Source of the DNA: Lachnospiraceae bacterium
GTDB taxonomy: Bacteria; Bacillota; Clostridia; Lachnospirales; Lachnospiraceae
DNA: 64,000 nucleotides
NCBI GenBank assembly: GCA_017621815.1
Contig: JAGASK010000013.1
Coordinates: 1-64,000, forward strand
Direction of reading: 5' to 3'
Position numbers and translations under genes: made by a program. The notes below the pieces were generated by a model, which saw only the letters and a list, made by a program, of their open reading frames with translations, was not told the DNA's origin and made no database searches. Shown here in pieces: positions 15,259 through 23,016 of this stretch. Position 1 is the first letter of the stretch. Every line of letters begins with the position of its first letter.

Positions 15259-17799
15259 ATGAAAAATAAAACTATAAGGTTTTTGGTTACCAGCCTTATC
15301 AGTATATGTGTTATTTGTGTTTTGATATTTGCTTTTCTGGCAAGCTATATGAATAAAAAGAATGCGGAAACTATTGGGGAAATTGGTACGATTTATATGT
15401 CCGGAATGAATGATCGGATTGCCATGCATTTTGAATCAACAATGGATATTCGTTTAAATCGTCTGGAAGACATTTCCCGAAGTATTCCGCCTGAAAACGC
15501 GGCTGATTATGATACACTCTCCGGTTCTCTGGCGTACAGCGCTGAAGCGCGGAATTTTGGGTATCTGGCTTTTTGTTCAGGCAAGGGAAGTCTTGAAATG
15601 CTTTTGGGTGAGCAGGTGGAACTGGTTGCCCCGGTTACTTTTTCCTCATATCTGAAAAACGGTGAAAAAAGGGTGGCATTGGGTACCACAAAAGATGGAG
15701 AGGATATTATAATTTTTGGAATTCCGGCAGAATATTCCATGAAAAACGGTGAGAAAAGCATAGCGTTGGTAGCGGGTCTTCCTGTAGAATACATCAAGAA
15801 GCTTCTTGCGTTAGACGGAGAGAATTCGGTGGTTTATTCCCATGTTATCCTCCGTGACGGAAGTTTTGTCATCAGAAGCGGTGATGCGGTAAGGGATAAT
15901 TATTTTGACAGGATAAAAGAAGTCTTTAATGAAAACAAAGGAAAGAATGCAGAAACTTATATAAAGGAACTGGGGCAGGCGATGGATGCGGAAGTGGATT
16001 ATTCCACTGTATTGTATATAGGTGAAGAGAGAAGGCATTTGTACAGCACGGACCTGCCTTATTGTGACTGGTTCCTGGTAACGATTATGCCTTACGGGGT
16101 TTTGGATGAAGCAGTCAGCGGCCTGAGCGGACAGTGGATATATATGCTTCTTATAAGCTGCGGTATTATTCTGGCGGCGCTTCTTATTATTTTTGCCCAA
16201 TATTTCAATATGTCGAAACGACAGTTGGATGAGCTGGAAAAGGCAAGGCAGGAGGCTGTGCTTGCAACCAAGGCCAAGAGCGAGTTTTTGTCAAATATGA
16301 GCCACGATATCCGTACGCCGATGAATGCCATTGTGGGAATGACAGCAATTGCCACCGCTAATATTGATGATAAACAGCAGGTGCAGAACTGTCTGAAAAA
16401 AATTACTTTATCCAGCAAGCATTTGCTGGGACTTATTAATGATGTTCTTGATATGTCAAAAATTGAAAGCGGAAAGCTGACTTTGAACATGGAGCAGATT
16501 TCGCTTCGTGAGATTATGGACAGTATTGTGAATATTGTGCAGCCTCAGATAAAAGCCAAGAAACAGCAATTTGATGTTTTTATACATAATATCAGTACGG
16601 AAGATGTTTATTGTGACAGTGTGCGGCTGAATCAGGTACTGCTTAATTTCTTATCCAATGCCATAAAGTTTACACAGGAGGGCGGTTCCATATATGTGTC
16701 TTTATATGAGGAAGAATCTCCTGTGGGTGACAATTATGTCAGGGTTCACGTAATTGTGAAGGATACCGGCATGGGAATGTCTGCGGATTTTAAAGGTAAA
16801 ATTTTTGATTCCTTTGCGCGGGAGGACAGGCTGCGCATACATAAGACAGAAGGATCCGGGCTTGGAATGGCAATTACAAAATATATTGTGGATGCCATGC
16901 ACGGAACTATTGAGGTGGAGAGTGAACCGGGCAAGGGCTCTGAATTCCATGTAGTGCTGGATTTGGAAAAAGCACAGGTAAGGGAAGAAGAGATGATTCT
17001 TCCGGATTGGAATATGCTCGTTGTGGATGATGATGAGCAGTTATGCAGAAGCGCTGTAAGTTCTCTCAATGATATCGGTATTAAGGCAGAGTGGACGCTG
17101 GATGGAGAGAGCGCCCTGACGATGGTTTATGACAGGCATATTCAAAACCGTGATTATCATATTATTCTTCTGGACTGGAAGCTTCCGGGAATGGATGGAA
17201 TTGAAACGGCTCGAAAAATCCGGGAGCAGCTGGGGGAAGATATTCCCATACTGCTTATTTCAGCCTATGACTGGAGTGAAATTGAAAAGGAGGCAAGGGA
17301 AGCCGGAATTACCGGATTTATATCAAAACCGTTGTTTAAGTCAACCTTGTTCTATGGATTGAAACAGTTTATTGATACTGCGGAAGATAATCAGGAAGCA
17401 CAGTCCGAGCGGGGTATGGATTTTTCGGGAAAGCGTATTTTACTGGCGGAAGATAATGATTTGAACTGGGAAATAGCAGAAGCGTTACTTTCTGATTTGG
17501 GACTGGAGCTTGAGCATGCGGAAAACGGACAGATTTGTGTGGATATGTTTAAAAATTCCCCGATAGATTATTATGATGCGATATTAATGGATATTCGAAT
17601 GCCGGTGATGTCAGGCTATGAAGCCACCGAGGCAATCAGGGAGCTGAATCGCCAGGATGCGGATATTCCGATTATTGCAATGACTGCGGATGCTTTTGCG
17701 GAAGATATAAAGAAATGTCTTGGCTGCGGTATGAATGCACATGTTGCGAAACCTATTGATATCCGTGAATTGACAAAACTGTTTTCAAAATATATATAA
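15259..17799 (+). CDS. Membrane hybrid sensor histidine kinase with two receiver domains
   Basis: An 846-residue kinase. TM1 spans about residues 7-30 and TM2 about 294-315, with an extracellular sensor region of roughly 260 residues (Cache-like in size). The phosphoacceptor is His349 in SNMSHDIRTPMNAIVGM. The ATPase domain has N-box VLLNFLSNAIKF and G boxes DTGMGM and GSGLGMAI. Receiver 1 (about 588-710) has phospho-Asp639 in LLDWKLPGMDG. Receiver 2 (about 725-846) has phospho-Asp778 in LMDIRMPVMSG. It heads a three-gene set with an HPt protein and an HD-GYP response regulator, a complete His-Asp-His-Asp relay. The stimulus is unknown. Confidence 0.92.
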   Translation: MKNKTIRFLVTSLISICVICVLIFAFLASYMNKKNAETIGEIGTIYMSGMNDRIAMHFESTMDIRLNRLEDISRSIPPENAADYDTLSGSLAYSAEARNFGYLAFCSGKGSLEMLLGEQVELVAPVTFSSYLKNGEKRVALGTTKDGEDIIIFGIPAEYSMKNGEKSIALVAGLPVEYIKKLLALDGENSVVYSHVILRDGSFVIRSGDAVRDNYFDRIKEVFNENKGKNAETYIKELGQAMDAEVDYSTVLYIGEERRHLYSTDLPYCDWFLVTIMPYGVLDEAVSGLSGQWIYMLLISCGIILAALLIIFAQYFNMSKRQLDELEKARQEAVLATKAKSEFLSNMSHDIRTPMNAIVGMTAIATANIDDKQQVQNCLKKITLSSKHLLGLINDVLDMSKIESGKLTLNMEQISLREIMDSIVNIVQPQIKAKKQQFDVFIHNISTEDVYCDSVRLNQVLLNFLSNAIKFTQEGGSIYVSLYEEESPVGDNYVRVHVIVKDTGMGMSADFKGKIFDSFAREDRLRIHKTEGSGLGMAITKYIVDAMHGTIEVESEPGKGSEFHVVLDLEKAQVREEEMILPDWNMLVVDDDEQLCRSAVSSLNDIGIKAEWTLDGESALTMVYDRHIQNRDYHIILLDWKLPGMDGIETARKIREQLGEDIPILLISAYDWSEIEKEAREAGITGFISKPLFKSTLFYGLKQFIDTAEDNQEAQSERGMDFSGKRILLAEDNDLNWEIAEALLSDLGLELEHAENGQICVDMFKNSPIDYYDAILMDIRMPVMSGYEATEAIRELNRQDADIPIIAMTADAFAEDIKKCLGCGMNAHVAKPIDIRELTKLFSKYI

Positions 17800-17822
17800 A
17801 AAATTATAAAGGAGAATGTGAC

Positions 17823-18173
17823 ATGAGTTTATTGGAGGAACTGATAGAGTCAGGTGTTAATGTTGATGAAGCATTGGAAAGATTTATGAACAATGCAGCT
17901 TTGTACGAAAGGATGCTGGGAAAGCTTGTAGATGCAGTAAACAGTACGGAGGTAATGCCTGCCTTTGAAGCACAGGATTATGAGACGGCACTTACCAATG
18001 CCCATACATTAAAGGGAGTAATGGGAAATTTGTCAATCACTCCGCTGTATAGTGCGTATACGGATATTGTAAGGCTGCTTAGGGAAGACAAACCGGAACA
18101 GGCCCGTAAAGTTCTTGAGGAAGTTCTTCCTGTACAGGAAAAAATAATTGCCTGTATAGAAAGATATAAGTAA
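17823..18173 (+). CDS. Stand-alone HPt phosphotransfer protein
   Basis: A 116-residue all-helical protein with the HPt motif AHTLKGVMGNL, placing the phospho-accepting His at residue 61. It lies 23 bases after the hybrid kinase and just before the HD-GYP response regulator. It should carry phosphate from the kinase's receiver domains to the regulator. Length and motif agree with single-domain HPt proteins such as YPD1. It has a good RBS (AAAGGAGAATGTG). Confidence 0.88.
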   Translation: MSLLEELIESGVNVDEALERFMNNAALYERMLGKLVDAVNSTEVMPAFEAQDYETALTNAHTLKGVMGNLSITPLYSAYTDIVRLLREDKPEQARKVLEEVLPVQEKIIACIERYK

Positions 18174-18206
18174 GCAGTATGCATGCAGAGGCATGCGGAG
18201 GTCGGT

Positions 18207-19262
18207 GTGAAAAATACAATTCTTATTGTTGATGATATGGAAATCAACAGAGTGATATTAGCTGAAGGCTTTAAGGGTGGATATGAAATATTGGAAGCTT
18301 CAAACGGACGGCAGGCCATAGAGATAATAAACAGTAATGAAAATATAGCTGCTGTGCTTTTGGATATGATTATGCCGGAAATGAACGGTATGGATGTTCT
18401 GAGGGAAATGAATAAAAGCGGTAAGATTTTTCATATTCCTGTTTTCATTGTTACTGCTTCAGACAGCGAAAAATTGCTGATGGATGCATATGATTTGGGT
18501 GCAGTGGATATTGTAGCAAAGCCTTTTATGATGAACTTCCTTAAGTGCAGAGTTGATAATATTATTGAATTATACAGGCACAGAAATGATTTGGAGGATA
18601 TCGTCAATGAGCAGGTTGAACGTTTGAACAGCCTGAACCAGTCTATGGTGGAGACCCTTGCAACCCTGATTGAATTCCGGGATTGTGAATCAGGGGAACA
18701 TGTTAAGCGGATTTGCGGGCTGACGGAAATCCTTATGACAGCAGTGAGCGATATGTATTCGGAGTATCATCTTGCGAAAACTGAAATTGATAAAATTGTG
18801 ACATCATCAGTTTTGCATGATGTGGGAAAAATATCCATTTCAGACGGAATATTGAATAAACCAGGAAAGCTTACCAGGGAAGAATTTGAAATCATGAAGC
18901 AGCATACCGTTAAGGGGTGTGAGATTCTTAAGAAGATACCGGATATTATGGATAAGGATATTTATAATTACAGCTATGATATCTGCAGACATCACCATGA
19001 GAGGTGGGACGGAAGGGGATATCCGGATGGACTTAAAGGTGATGAAATTTCTATCTGGGCGCAGGTAGTGTCTGTAGCGGATGTTTATGACGCACTTACT
19101 TCCCAAAGGGTATATAAAGCAGCTTATGACCATAATACAGCTGTTAATATGATATATAACGGCGAGTGCGGAGTCTTTAATCCCAAGGTATTAACAGCAT
19201 TTGATAAGTCTATGGATAAAATTAAACATAAAAATGCAATGCTGCAGCGGTTGAGCTGTTAA
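18207..19262 (+). CDS. Response regulator with HD-GYP c-di-GMP phosphodiesterase domain
   Basis: A 351-residue RpfG-like protein. The receiver domain (1-120) has IVDDMEINR, phospho-Asp53 in LLDMIMPEMNG, and the switch residues T and K (FIVTAS, VAKPF). A short linker coil leads to the HD-GYP domain (about 145-345), with the HD pair in SSVLHDVGKI and the loop HHERWDGRGYPDGLKGDEI. HD-GYP enzymes hydrolyse c-di-GMP to pGpG and GMP. I choose GTG 18207, with GGAGG five bases upstream, over the frame's first ATG at 18183. It is the probable output of the adjacent phosphorelay. A GGDEF protein at 52404 could supply the opposing activity. Confidence 0.9.
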   Translation: MKNTILIVDDMEINRVILAEGFKGGYEILEASNGRQAIEIINSNENIAAVLLDMIMPEMNGMDVLREMNKSGKIFHIPVFIVTASDSEKLLMDAYDLGAVDIVAKPFMMNFLKCRVDNIIELYRHRNDLEDIVNEQVERLNSLNQSMVETLATLIEFRDCESGEHVKRICGLTEILMTAVSDMYSEYHLAKTEIDKIVTSSVLHDVGKISISDGILNKPGKLTREEFEIMKQHTVKGCEILKKIPDIMDKDIYNYSYDICRHHHERWDGRGYPDGLKGDEISIWAQVVSVADVYDALTSQRVYKAAYDHNTAVNMIYNGECGVFNPKVLTAFDKSMDKIKHKNAMLQRLSC

Positions 19263-19351
19263 AAATAAATATGAAAAAGAAGAATGGTTATTGAGAAAAA
19301 AGTATCAATAAAAAAGTTGCGGTTTTATTTGTGTTATGTTATTATAACTAC

Positions 19352-19369
19352 AGTTAGATATAGCTAACT
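19352..19369 (+). promoter_or_regulatory. Dyad resembling a DtxR/MntR-type metal box
   Basis: AGTTAG-ATATAG-CTAACT is a dyad with perfect 6-bp arms. The TTAG...CTAA arrangement is like DtxR/IdeR boxes, though the centre differs. It lies 52 bases before a terminator with no gene between them, so it may control a small RNA or be the leftover of a lost gene. Confidence 0.4.
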
Positions 19370-19420
19370 AATAATTCATGTGAAGCAGTACCATACACTA
19401 TAATCTTAATCCCTAAAGAG

Positions 19421-19458
19421 CAGGCTAAATGAACGACCACATCATTTAGTCTGTTTTT
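19421..19458 (+). terminator. Terminator between the HD-GYP gene and csoR
   Basis: CAGGCTAAATGA (19421-19432) pairs with TCATTTAGTCTG (19442-19453), with one G-T pair, and is followed by TTTTT. Confidence 0.8.
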
Positions 19459-19503
19459 GCGTCCAAAAGACAACGACGCCTGCGAAGCGGATGCCGTTTG
19501 GTA

Positions 19504-19533
19504 TTGACAATATACCCCACGGGGGTATATAAT
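19504..19533 (+). promoter_or_regulatory. csoR-copA promoter with CsoR operator in the spacer
   Basis: TTGACA (19504-19509), 18-bp spacer, TATAAT (19528-19533). The pseudo-palindrome TATACCCCACGGGGGTATA (19511-19529) fills the spacer. It matches the known CsoR box style (TACCCC-GGGGTA). Apo-CsoR bound here would block RNA polymerase, and Cu(I) would release it. Confidence 0.88.
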
Positions 19534-19549
19534 AGTCTCGAAACAATAG

Positions 19550-19570
19550 AAAGCACGTTTTGTGAACTTT
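19550..19570 (+). repeat. 21-bp interspersed hairpin-like repeat, copy A
   Basis: AAAGCACGTTTTG followed by TGAACTTT, in the csoR leader. It shares the 21-bp pattern with copies at 43358 and 52344, and the flanks (AATAG before, TTATTGC after) also match copy B. The AAAG/CTTT ends pair, but the inner arm is imperfect here. Confidence 0.6.
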
Positions 19571-19620
19571 TTATTGCCATAAGTAAAATCAGCTGCTAAG
19601 GCAGCGGAATGTGAGGAAGC

Positions 19621-19926
19621 ATGAGCGGAGAAAGAGAATGCAGCTGCCATAAAACAAAGGAGCGTTCCGAGAAGGAATATAAGGATTTAATTCACCGTCT
19701 GAACCGTATTGAAGGTCAGATACGGGGAATAAAGGGCATGGTGGAAAAGGATGCTTACTGTACGGATATCCTGACTCAGGTGGCAGCGGTAAATGCAGCC
19801 CTTAACAGTTTTAATAAAGTTTTGCTGGCAAACCACATTAAAACCTGCGTAACGAGGGATATTAAGGAAGGGAAGGAAGAAACAGTGGATGAGCTGCTTT
19901 CTACCCTGCAGAAGCTTATGCGGTAA
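19621..19926 (+). CDS. csoR: Copper-sensing transcriptional repressor CsoR
   Basis: A 101-residue helical repressor. The Cu(I) ligands of the family are present as Cys47 (DAYCTDIL), His72 and Cys76 (LLANHIKTC). The DNA-binding helix region HRLNRIEGQIRGIKGMV is typical. An N-terminal CSCH adds two more thiols of unknown use. It is transcribed with copA 30 bases downstream and has its own operator in the promoter, so autoregulation by copper is expected. Confidence 0.93.
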   Translation: MSGERECSCHKTKERSEKEYKDLIHRLNRIEGQIRGIKGMVEKDAYCTDILTQVAAVNAALNSFNKVLLANHIKTCVTRDIKEGKEETVDELLSTLQKLMR

Positions 19927-19956
19927 GGTTATACATTTATTAAAAAGGAGGCAGCA

Positions 19957-22500
19957 ATGAAGCAATATACAGTAACAGGCATGAGCTGCGCCGCCTGCAG
20001 CGCCAGAGTGGAAAAGGCAGTGTCCAGGGTGGAAGGTGTTTCTTCCTGCTCGGTCAGCCTTTTAACCAACTCTATGGGCGTGGAGGGGACGGCAGCGCCT
20101 GCGGATATCATAAAAGCAGTGGAAGAAGCGGGGTATGGCGCCTCGCTGAAAGGAGCAGGTAAAGAGGACAGAAAATCAGCAGGGCTGGCGGAGCAGGAGG
20201 ATATGCTGAAGGACAGGGAGACACCGCTGCTGAAAAAGCGGCTTTGGTGGTCAGTGGGCTTTCTGCTTATATTGATGTACTTTTCCATGGGACACATGAT
20301 GTGGAACTGGCCTTTGCCGGGCTTTCTTGAAGGCAACCATGTGGCAATGGGGCTGATTCAGCTGCTTTTGACAATTATCATTATGGTGATTAATCAGAAA
20401 TTTTTTATCAGCGGTTTTAAGAGTCTGTGGCACAGAGCCCCCAATATGGATACACTGGTGGCATTGGGAGCAAGTGCGGCCTTTGTTTACAGCACCTATG
20501 CGTTGTTTGCCATGACTGATGCCCAGGTAAAGGGTGATATGGAAGCAGTCATGTCCTACATGCATGAGTTTTATTTTGAGTCGGCGGCCATGATTCTGAC
20601 CCTGATTACCGTTGGCAAAATGCTGGAGGCCCATTCCAAGGGAAAGACTACGGATGCCTTAAAAAGCCTGATGAAGCTGGCGCCTAAGACGGCAACAGTG
20701 CTCAGAGACGGCAGTGAGACGGAAGTATCCATTGAAGAAGTGAATAAAGGAGATATTTTTGTGGTGCGGCCCGGCGAAAACATACCCGTGGACGGTATTG
20801 TATTGGAGGGCAGCAGTGCGGTGAATGAAGCGGCGCTTACAGGGGAAAGCATTCCTGTGGATAAAGCTGCAGGCGATAATGTATCAGCGGCTACTTTAAA
20901 TCAGTCGGGATTTTTAAAATGCGAAGCAGTAAGAGTGGGAGAGGATACCACTTTGTCTCAGATTATTCAGATGGTCAGCGATGCAGCAGCCACCAAGGCG
21001 CCTATTGCCAAGGTTGCCGACAGAGTATCGGGAGTGTTTGTACCTGCGGTCATTACTATTGCAGTCATTACCATACTGGTATGGCTTCTTGCAGGAGAAA
21101 GTATTGGCTTTGCCCTGGCAAGGGGAATTTCCGTGCTGGTTATCAGCTGTCCCTGTGCTCTTGGACTTGCAACACCGGTGGCGATTATGGTGGGAAACGG
21201 CATGGGTGCCAGAAACGGCATTATGTTCAAGACCGCGGTTTCCCTGGAAGAAGCGGGGAAGATGAACATTGTTGCGCTGGATAAAACCGGTACCATTACC
21301 AGCGGGGAGCCAAAGGTGACGGATGTGATTGCCGTGGATGGAGTATCAAAAGAGAATTTGATTTTCTATGCCAATGCGCTGGAAATGCGAAGCGAACACC
21401 CTCTTGCAAGAGCCGTTATAGAATATGCCGGAGAGTGTGGAGTAAGGACAGCGGAAACCGGGGACTTTCAGGCGCTTCCCGGAAACGGTCTTCAGGCGGT
21501 TTTGCAGGGAGAGACCCTGACAGGCGGAAATTACAAATTTATCAGTAACAGGGTACAGGTTCCGGAGGAAATGAAAGCGCAGTCAGAAAAGCTTTCCGAA
21601 GAAGGAAAAACCCCTCTTTTCTTTGCCAGGGGAAAAAAACTTCTGGGAATTATTGCTGTGGCGGATGTGATTAAGGAAGACAGCCCGCAGGCGGTAAAGG
21701 AACTGCAGAATATGGGCATCCGGGTGGTAATGCTGACAGGAGACAATGAAAGGACGGCAAAGGCAATAGGCAGACAGGCCGGCGTGGATGAGGTCATTGC
21801 AGGAGTGCTTCCTGACGGTAAGGAAAGTGTTATCCGCTCCTTGAAAGAGCAGGGAAAGGTAGCTATGGTGGGTGACGGAATCAACGATGCTCCGGCTCTT
21901 ACAAGGGCGGATATCGGCATTGCAATAGGGGCAGGAACGGATATTGCCATTGATGCGGCGGATGTGGTGTTGATGAAGAGCAGACTGAAGGATGTGCCGG
22001 CAGCTATACGTTTAAGCCGTGCAACCCTGCGTAATATTCATGAAAACCTGTTTTGGGCATTCTTTTATAATATAATAGGAATTCCTTTGGCGGCAGGCGT
22101 ATGGATTCCCCTTTTCCACTGGGAATTAAATCCCATGTTCGGAGCAGCAGCCATGAGTTTATCAAGCTTCTGTGTTGTTACTAATGCACTGCGTCTGAAT
22201 TTATTTAAGATGTATGATGCGGGCAGGGATAAGAAAACAGCAAATAAAAATTTAAAGAAAAAATCAAATAAGAAAGAAGAGGTAAAGAAAATGGAAAAAA
22301 CAATGAAAATTGAAGGTATGATGTGTGAGCATTGTGAGGCAAGAGTAAAGAAATGTCTGGAGGCTCTTTCTCAGGTGGACAGTGCCCGGGTAAGCCATAA
22401 GGAAGGAACGGCAGTGGTATCCCTGAATGCGGATATTGACAACGAAGTTTTGAAAAAGACAGTGGAAGACCAGGATTACAAGGTTGTGGATATTCAGTAA
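19957..22500 (+). CDS. copA: Cu(I)-exporting P1B-type ATPase with N- and C-terminal HMA domains
   Basis: An 847-residue ATPase. The N-terminal HMA domain has MSCAACSARV. Eight membrane helices include the CPC ion site in SCPCALGLATP. The phosphorylated Asp is residue 442 in DKTGTITSG. HPLARAV marks the nucleotide domain and GDGINDAPAL the hinge. After the last helices a Lys-rich linker leads to a second HMA domain (residues 779-847) with GMMCEHCEARV. The C-terminal HMA starts at an in-frame ATG (22291) with AAGAGGT seven bases upstream, so a free CopZ-like chaperone might also be made. It pumps Cu(I) out of the cytosol and is co-expressed with csoR. Confidence 0.93.
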   Translation: MKQYTVTGMSCAACSARVEKAVSRVEGVSSCSVSLLTNSMGVEGTAAPADIIKAVEEAGYGASLKGAGKEDRKSAGLAEQEDMLKDRETPLLKKRLWWSVGFLLILMYFSMGHMMWNWPLPGFLEGNHVAMGLIQLLLTIIIMVINQKFFISGFKSLWHRAPNMDTLVALGASAAFVYSTYALFAMTDAQVKGDMEAVMSYMHEFYFESAAMILTLITVGKMLEAHSKGKTTDALKSLMKLAPKTATVLRDGSETEVSIEEVNKGDIFVVRPGENIPVDGIVLEGSSAVNEAALTGESIPVDKAAGDNVSAATLNQSGFLKCEAVRVGEDTTLSQIIQMVSDAAATKAPIAKVADRVSGVFVPAVITIAVITILVWLLAGESIGFALARGISVLVISCPCALGLATPVAIMVGNGMGARNGIMFKTAVSLEEAGKMNIVALDKTGTITSGEPKVTDVIAVDGVSKENLIFYANALEMRSEHPLARAVIEYAGECGVRTAETGDFQALPGNGLQAVLQGETLTGGNYKFISNRVQVPEEMKAQSEKLSEEGKTPLFFARGKKLLGIIAVADVIKEDSPQAVKELQNMGIRVVMLTGDNERTAKAIGRQAGVDEVIAGVLPDGKESVIRSLKEQGKVAMVGDGINDAPALTRADIGIAIGAGTDIAIDAADVVLMKSRLKDVPAAIRLSRATLRNIHENLFWAFFYNIIGIPLAAGVWIPLFHWELNPMFGAAAMSLSSFCVVTNALRLNLFKMYDAGRDKKTANKNLKKKSNKKEEVKKMEKTMKIEGMMCEHCEARVKKCLEALSQVDSARVSHKEGTAVVSLNADIDNEVLKKTVEDQDYKVVDIQ

Positions 22501-22547
22501 CTAAAGCTATCCGGCCATGCTGCTTTGTAATATTAAAATTTAATATC

Positions 22548-22578
22548 AGCGCCCCGCCGCAGCAGGCGGGGCTTTCTT
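22548..22578 (+). terminator. Terminator after copA
   Basis: GCCCCGCC (22551-22558) and GGCGGGGC (22565-22572) form a GC-rich stem with loop GCAGCA, followed by TTTCTTCT. Confidence 0.88.
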
Positions 22579-22660
22579 CTGCAATAACAGCTGCCGGAAC
22601 TGTTTTTTTCATTAGATTCGTTTCAACGTTTCATCACGTTTCTTTAAGCTTTGTATCCAC

Positions 22661-22697
22661 AATATTTGATAATAGTACAAATATTTGATAATAGTAC
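22661..22697 (+). repeat. 18-bp direct repeat pair abutting the Zn/Cd operon promoter
   Basis: AATATTTGATAATAGTAC occurs at 22661-22678 and again at 22680-22697, separated by one base. The second copy touches the -35 box at 22698. This placement would suit an activator or a second regulator, or may be a simple duplication. Confidence 0.85.
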
Positions 22698-22756
22698 TTG
22701 ACATATGGAATACCGGTGTTATAATTTAATCAAACATATGAATAAATGTTCATATG
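22698..22756 (+). promoter_or_regulatory. Zn/Cd operon promoter and SmtB/CadC-type operator
   Basis: TTGACA (22698-22703), 16-bp spacer, TATAAT (22720-22725). Ten bases after the -10 box is CATATGAA-N6-TTCATATG (22735-22756), a perfect 8-bp dyad of the ArsR/SmtB family type. The CadC-like gene at 24957 is the likely binder. Confidence 0.85.
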
Positions 22757-22783
22757 AAAGAAAAATAAAGTGAGGGCAAGGAT

Positions 22784-23002
22784 ATGAAAAAAACATACAA
22801 AATTGATGTGGACTGTGCAAATTGTGCCAATAAAATGGAGGAAGCAGCTAAGAAAACCCCGGGCGTAAAAGATGCAACCGTTAATTTCATGGCGCTGAAG
22901 ATGATTGTGGAATTTGAAGATGGCAGGGAGCCGGGAGCCGTTATGCAGGAGGTTTTGAAGAACTGTAAAAAGGTGGAGGACGACTGCGAAATCTTCTTAT
23001 AA
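22784..23002 (+). CDS. Stand-alone heavy-metal-associated (HMA) domain protein
   Basis: A 72-residue ferredoxin-like HMA domain with the metal motif CANC at residues 11-14 (DVDCANCANKM). It lies 14 bases before a P-type ATPase that lacks its own N-terminal HMA domain, so it looks like that domain encoded separately. It ends in an acidic and Cys-containing tail (VEDDCEIFL). It probably delivers Zn(II), Cd(II) or a similar ion to the pump. It is the first gene behind the metal-controlled promoter. Confidence 0.88.
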   Translation: MKKTYKIDVDCANCANKMEEAAKKTPGVKDATVNFMALKMIVEFEDGREPGAVMQEVLKNCKKVEDDCEIFL

Positions 23003-23016
23003 ACAGGAGAACGATT

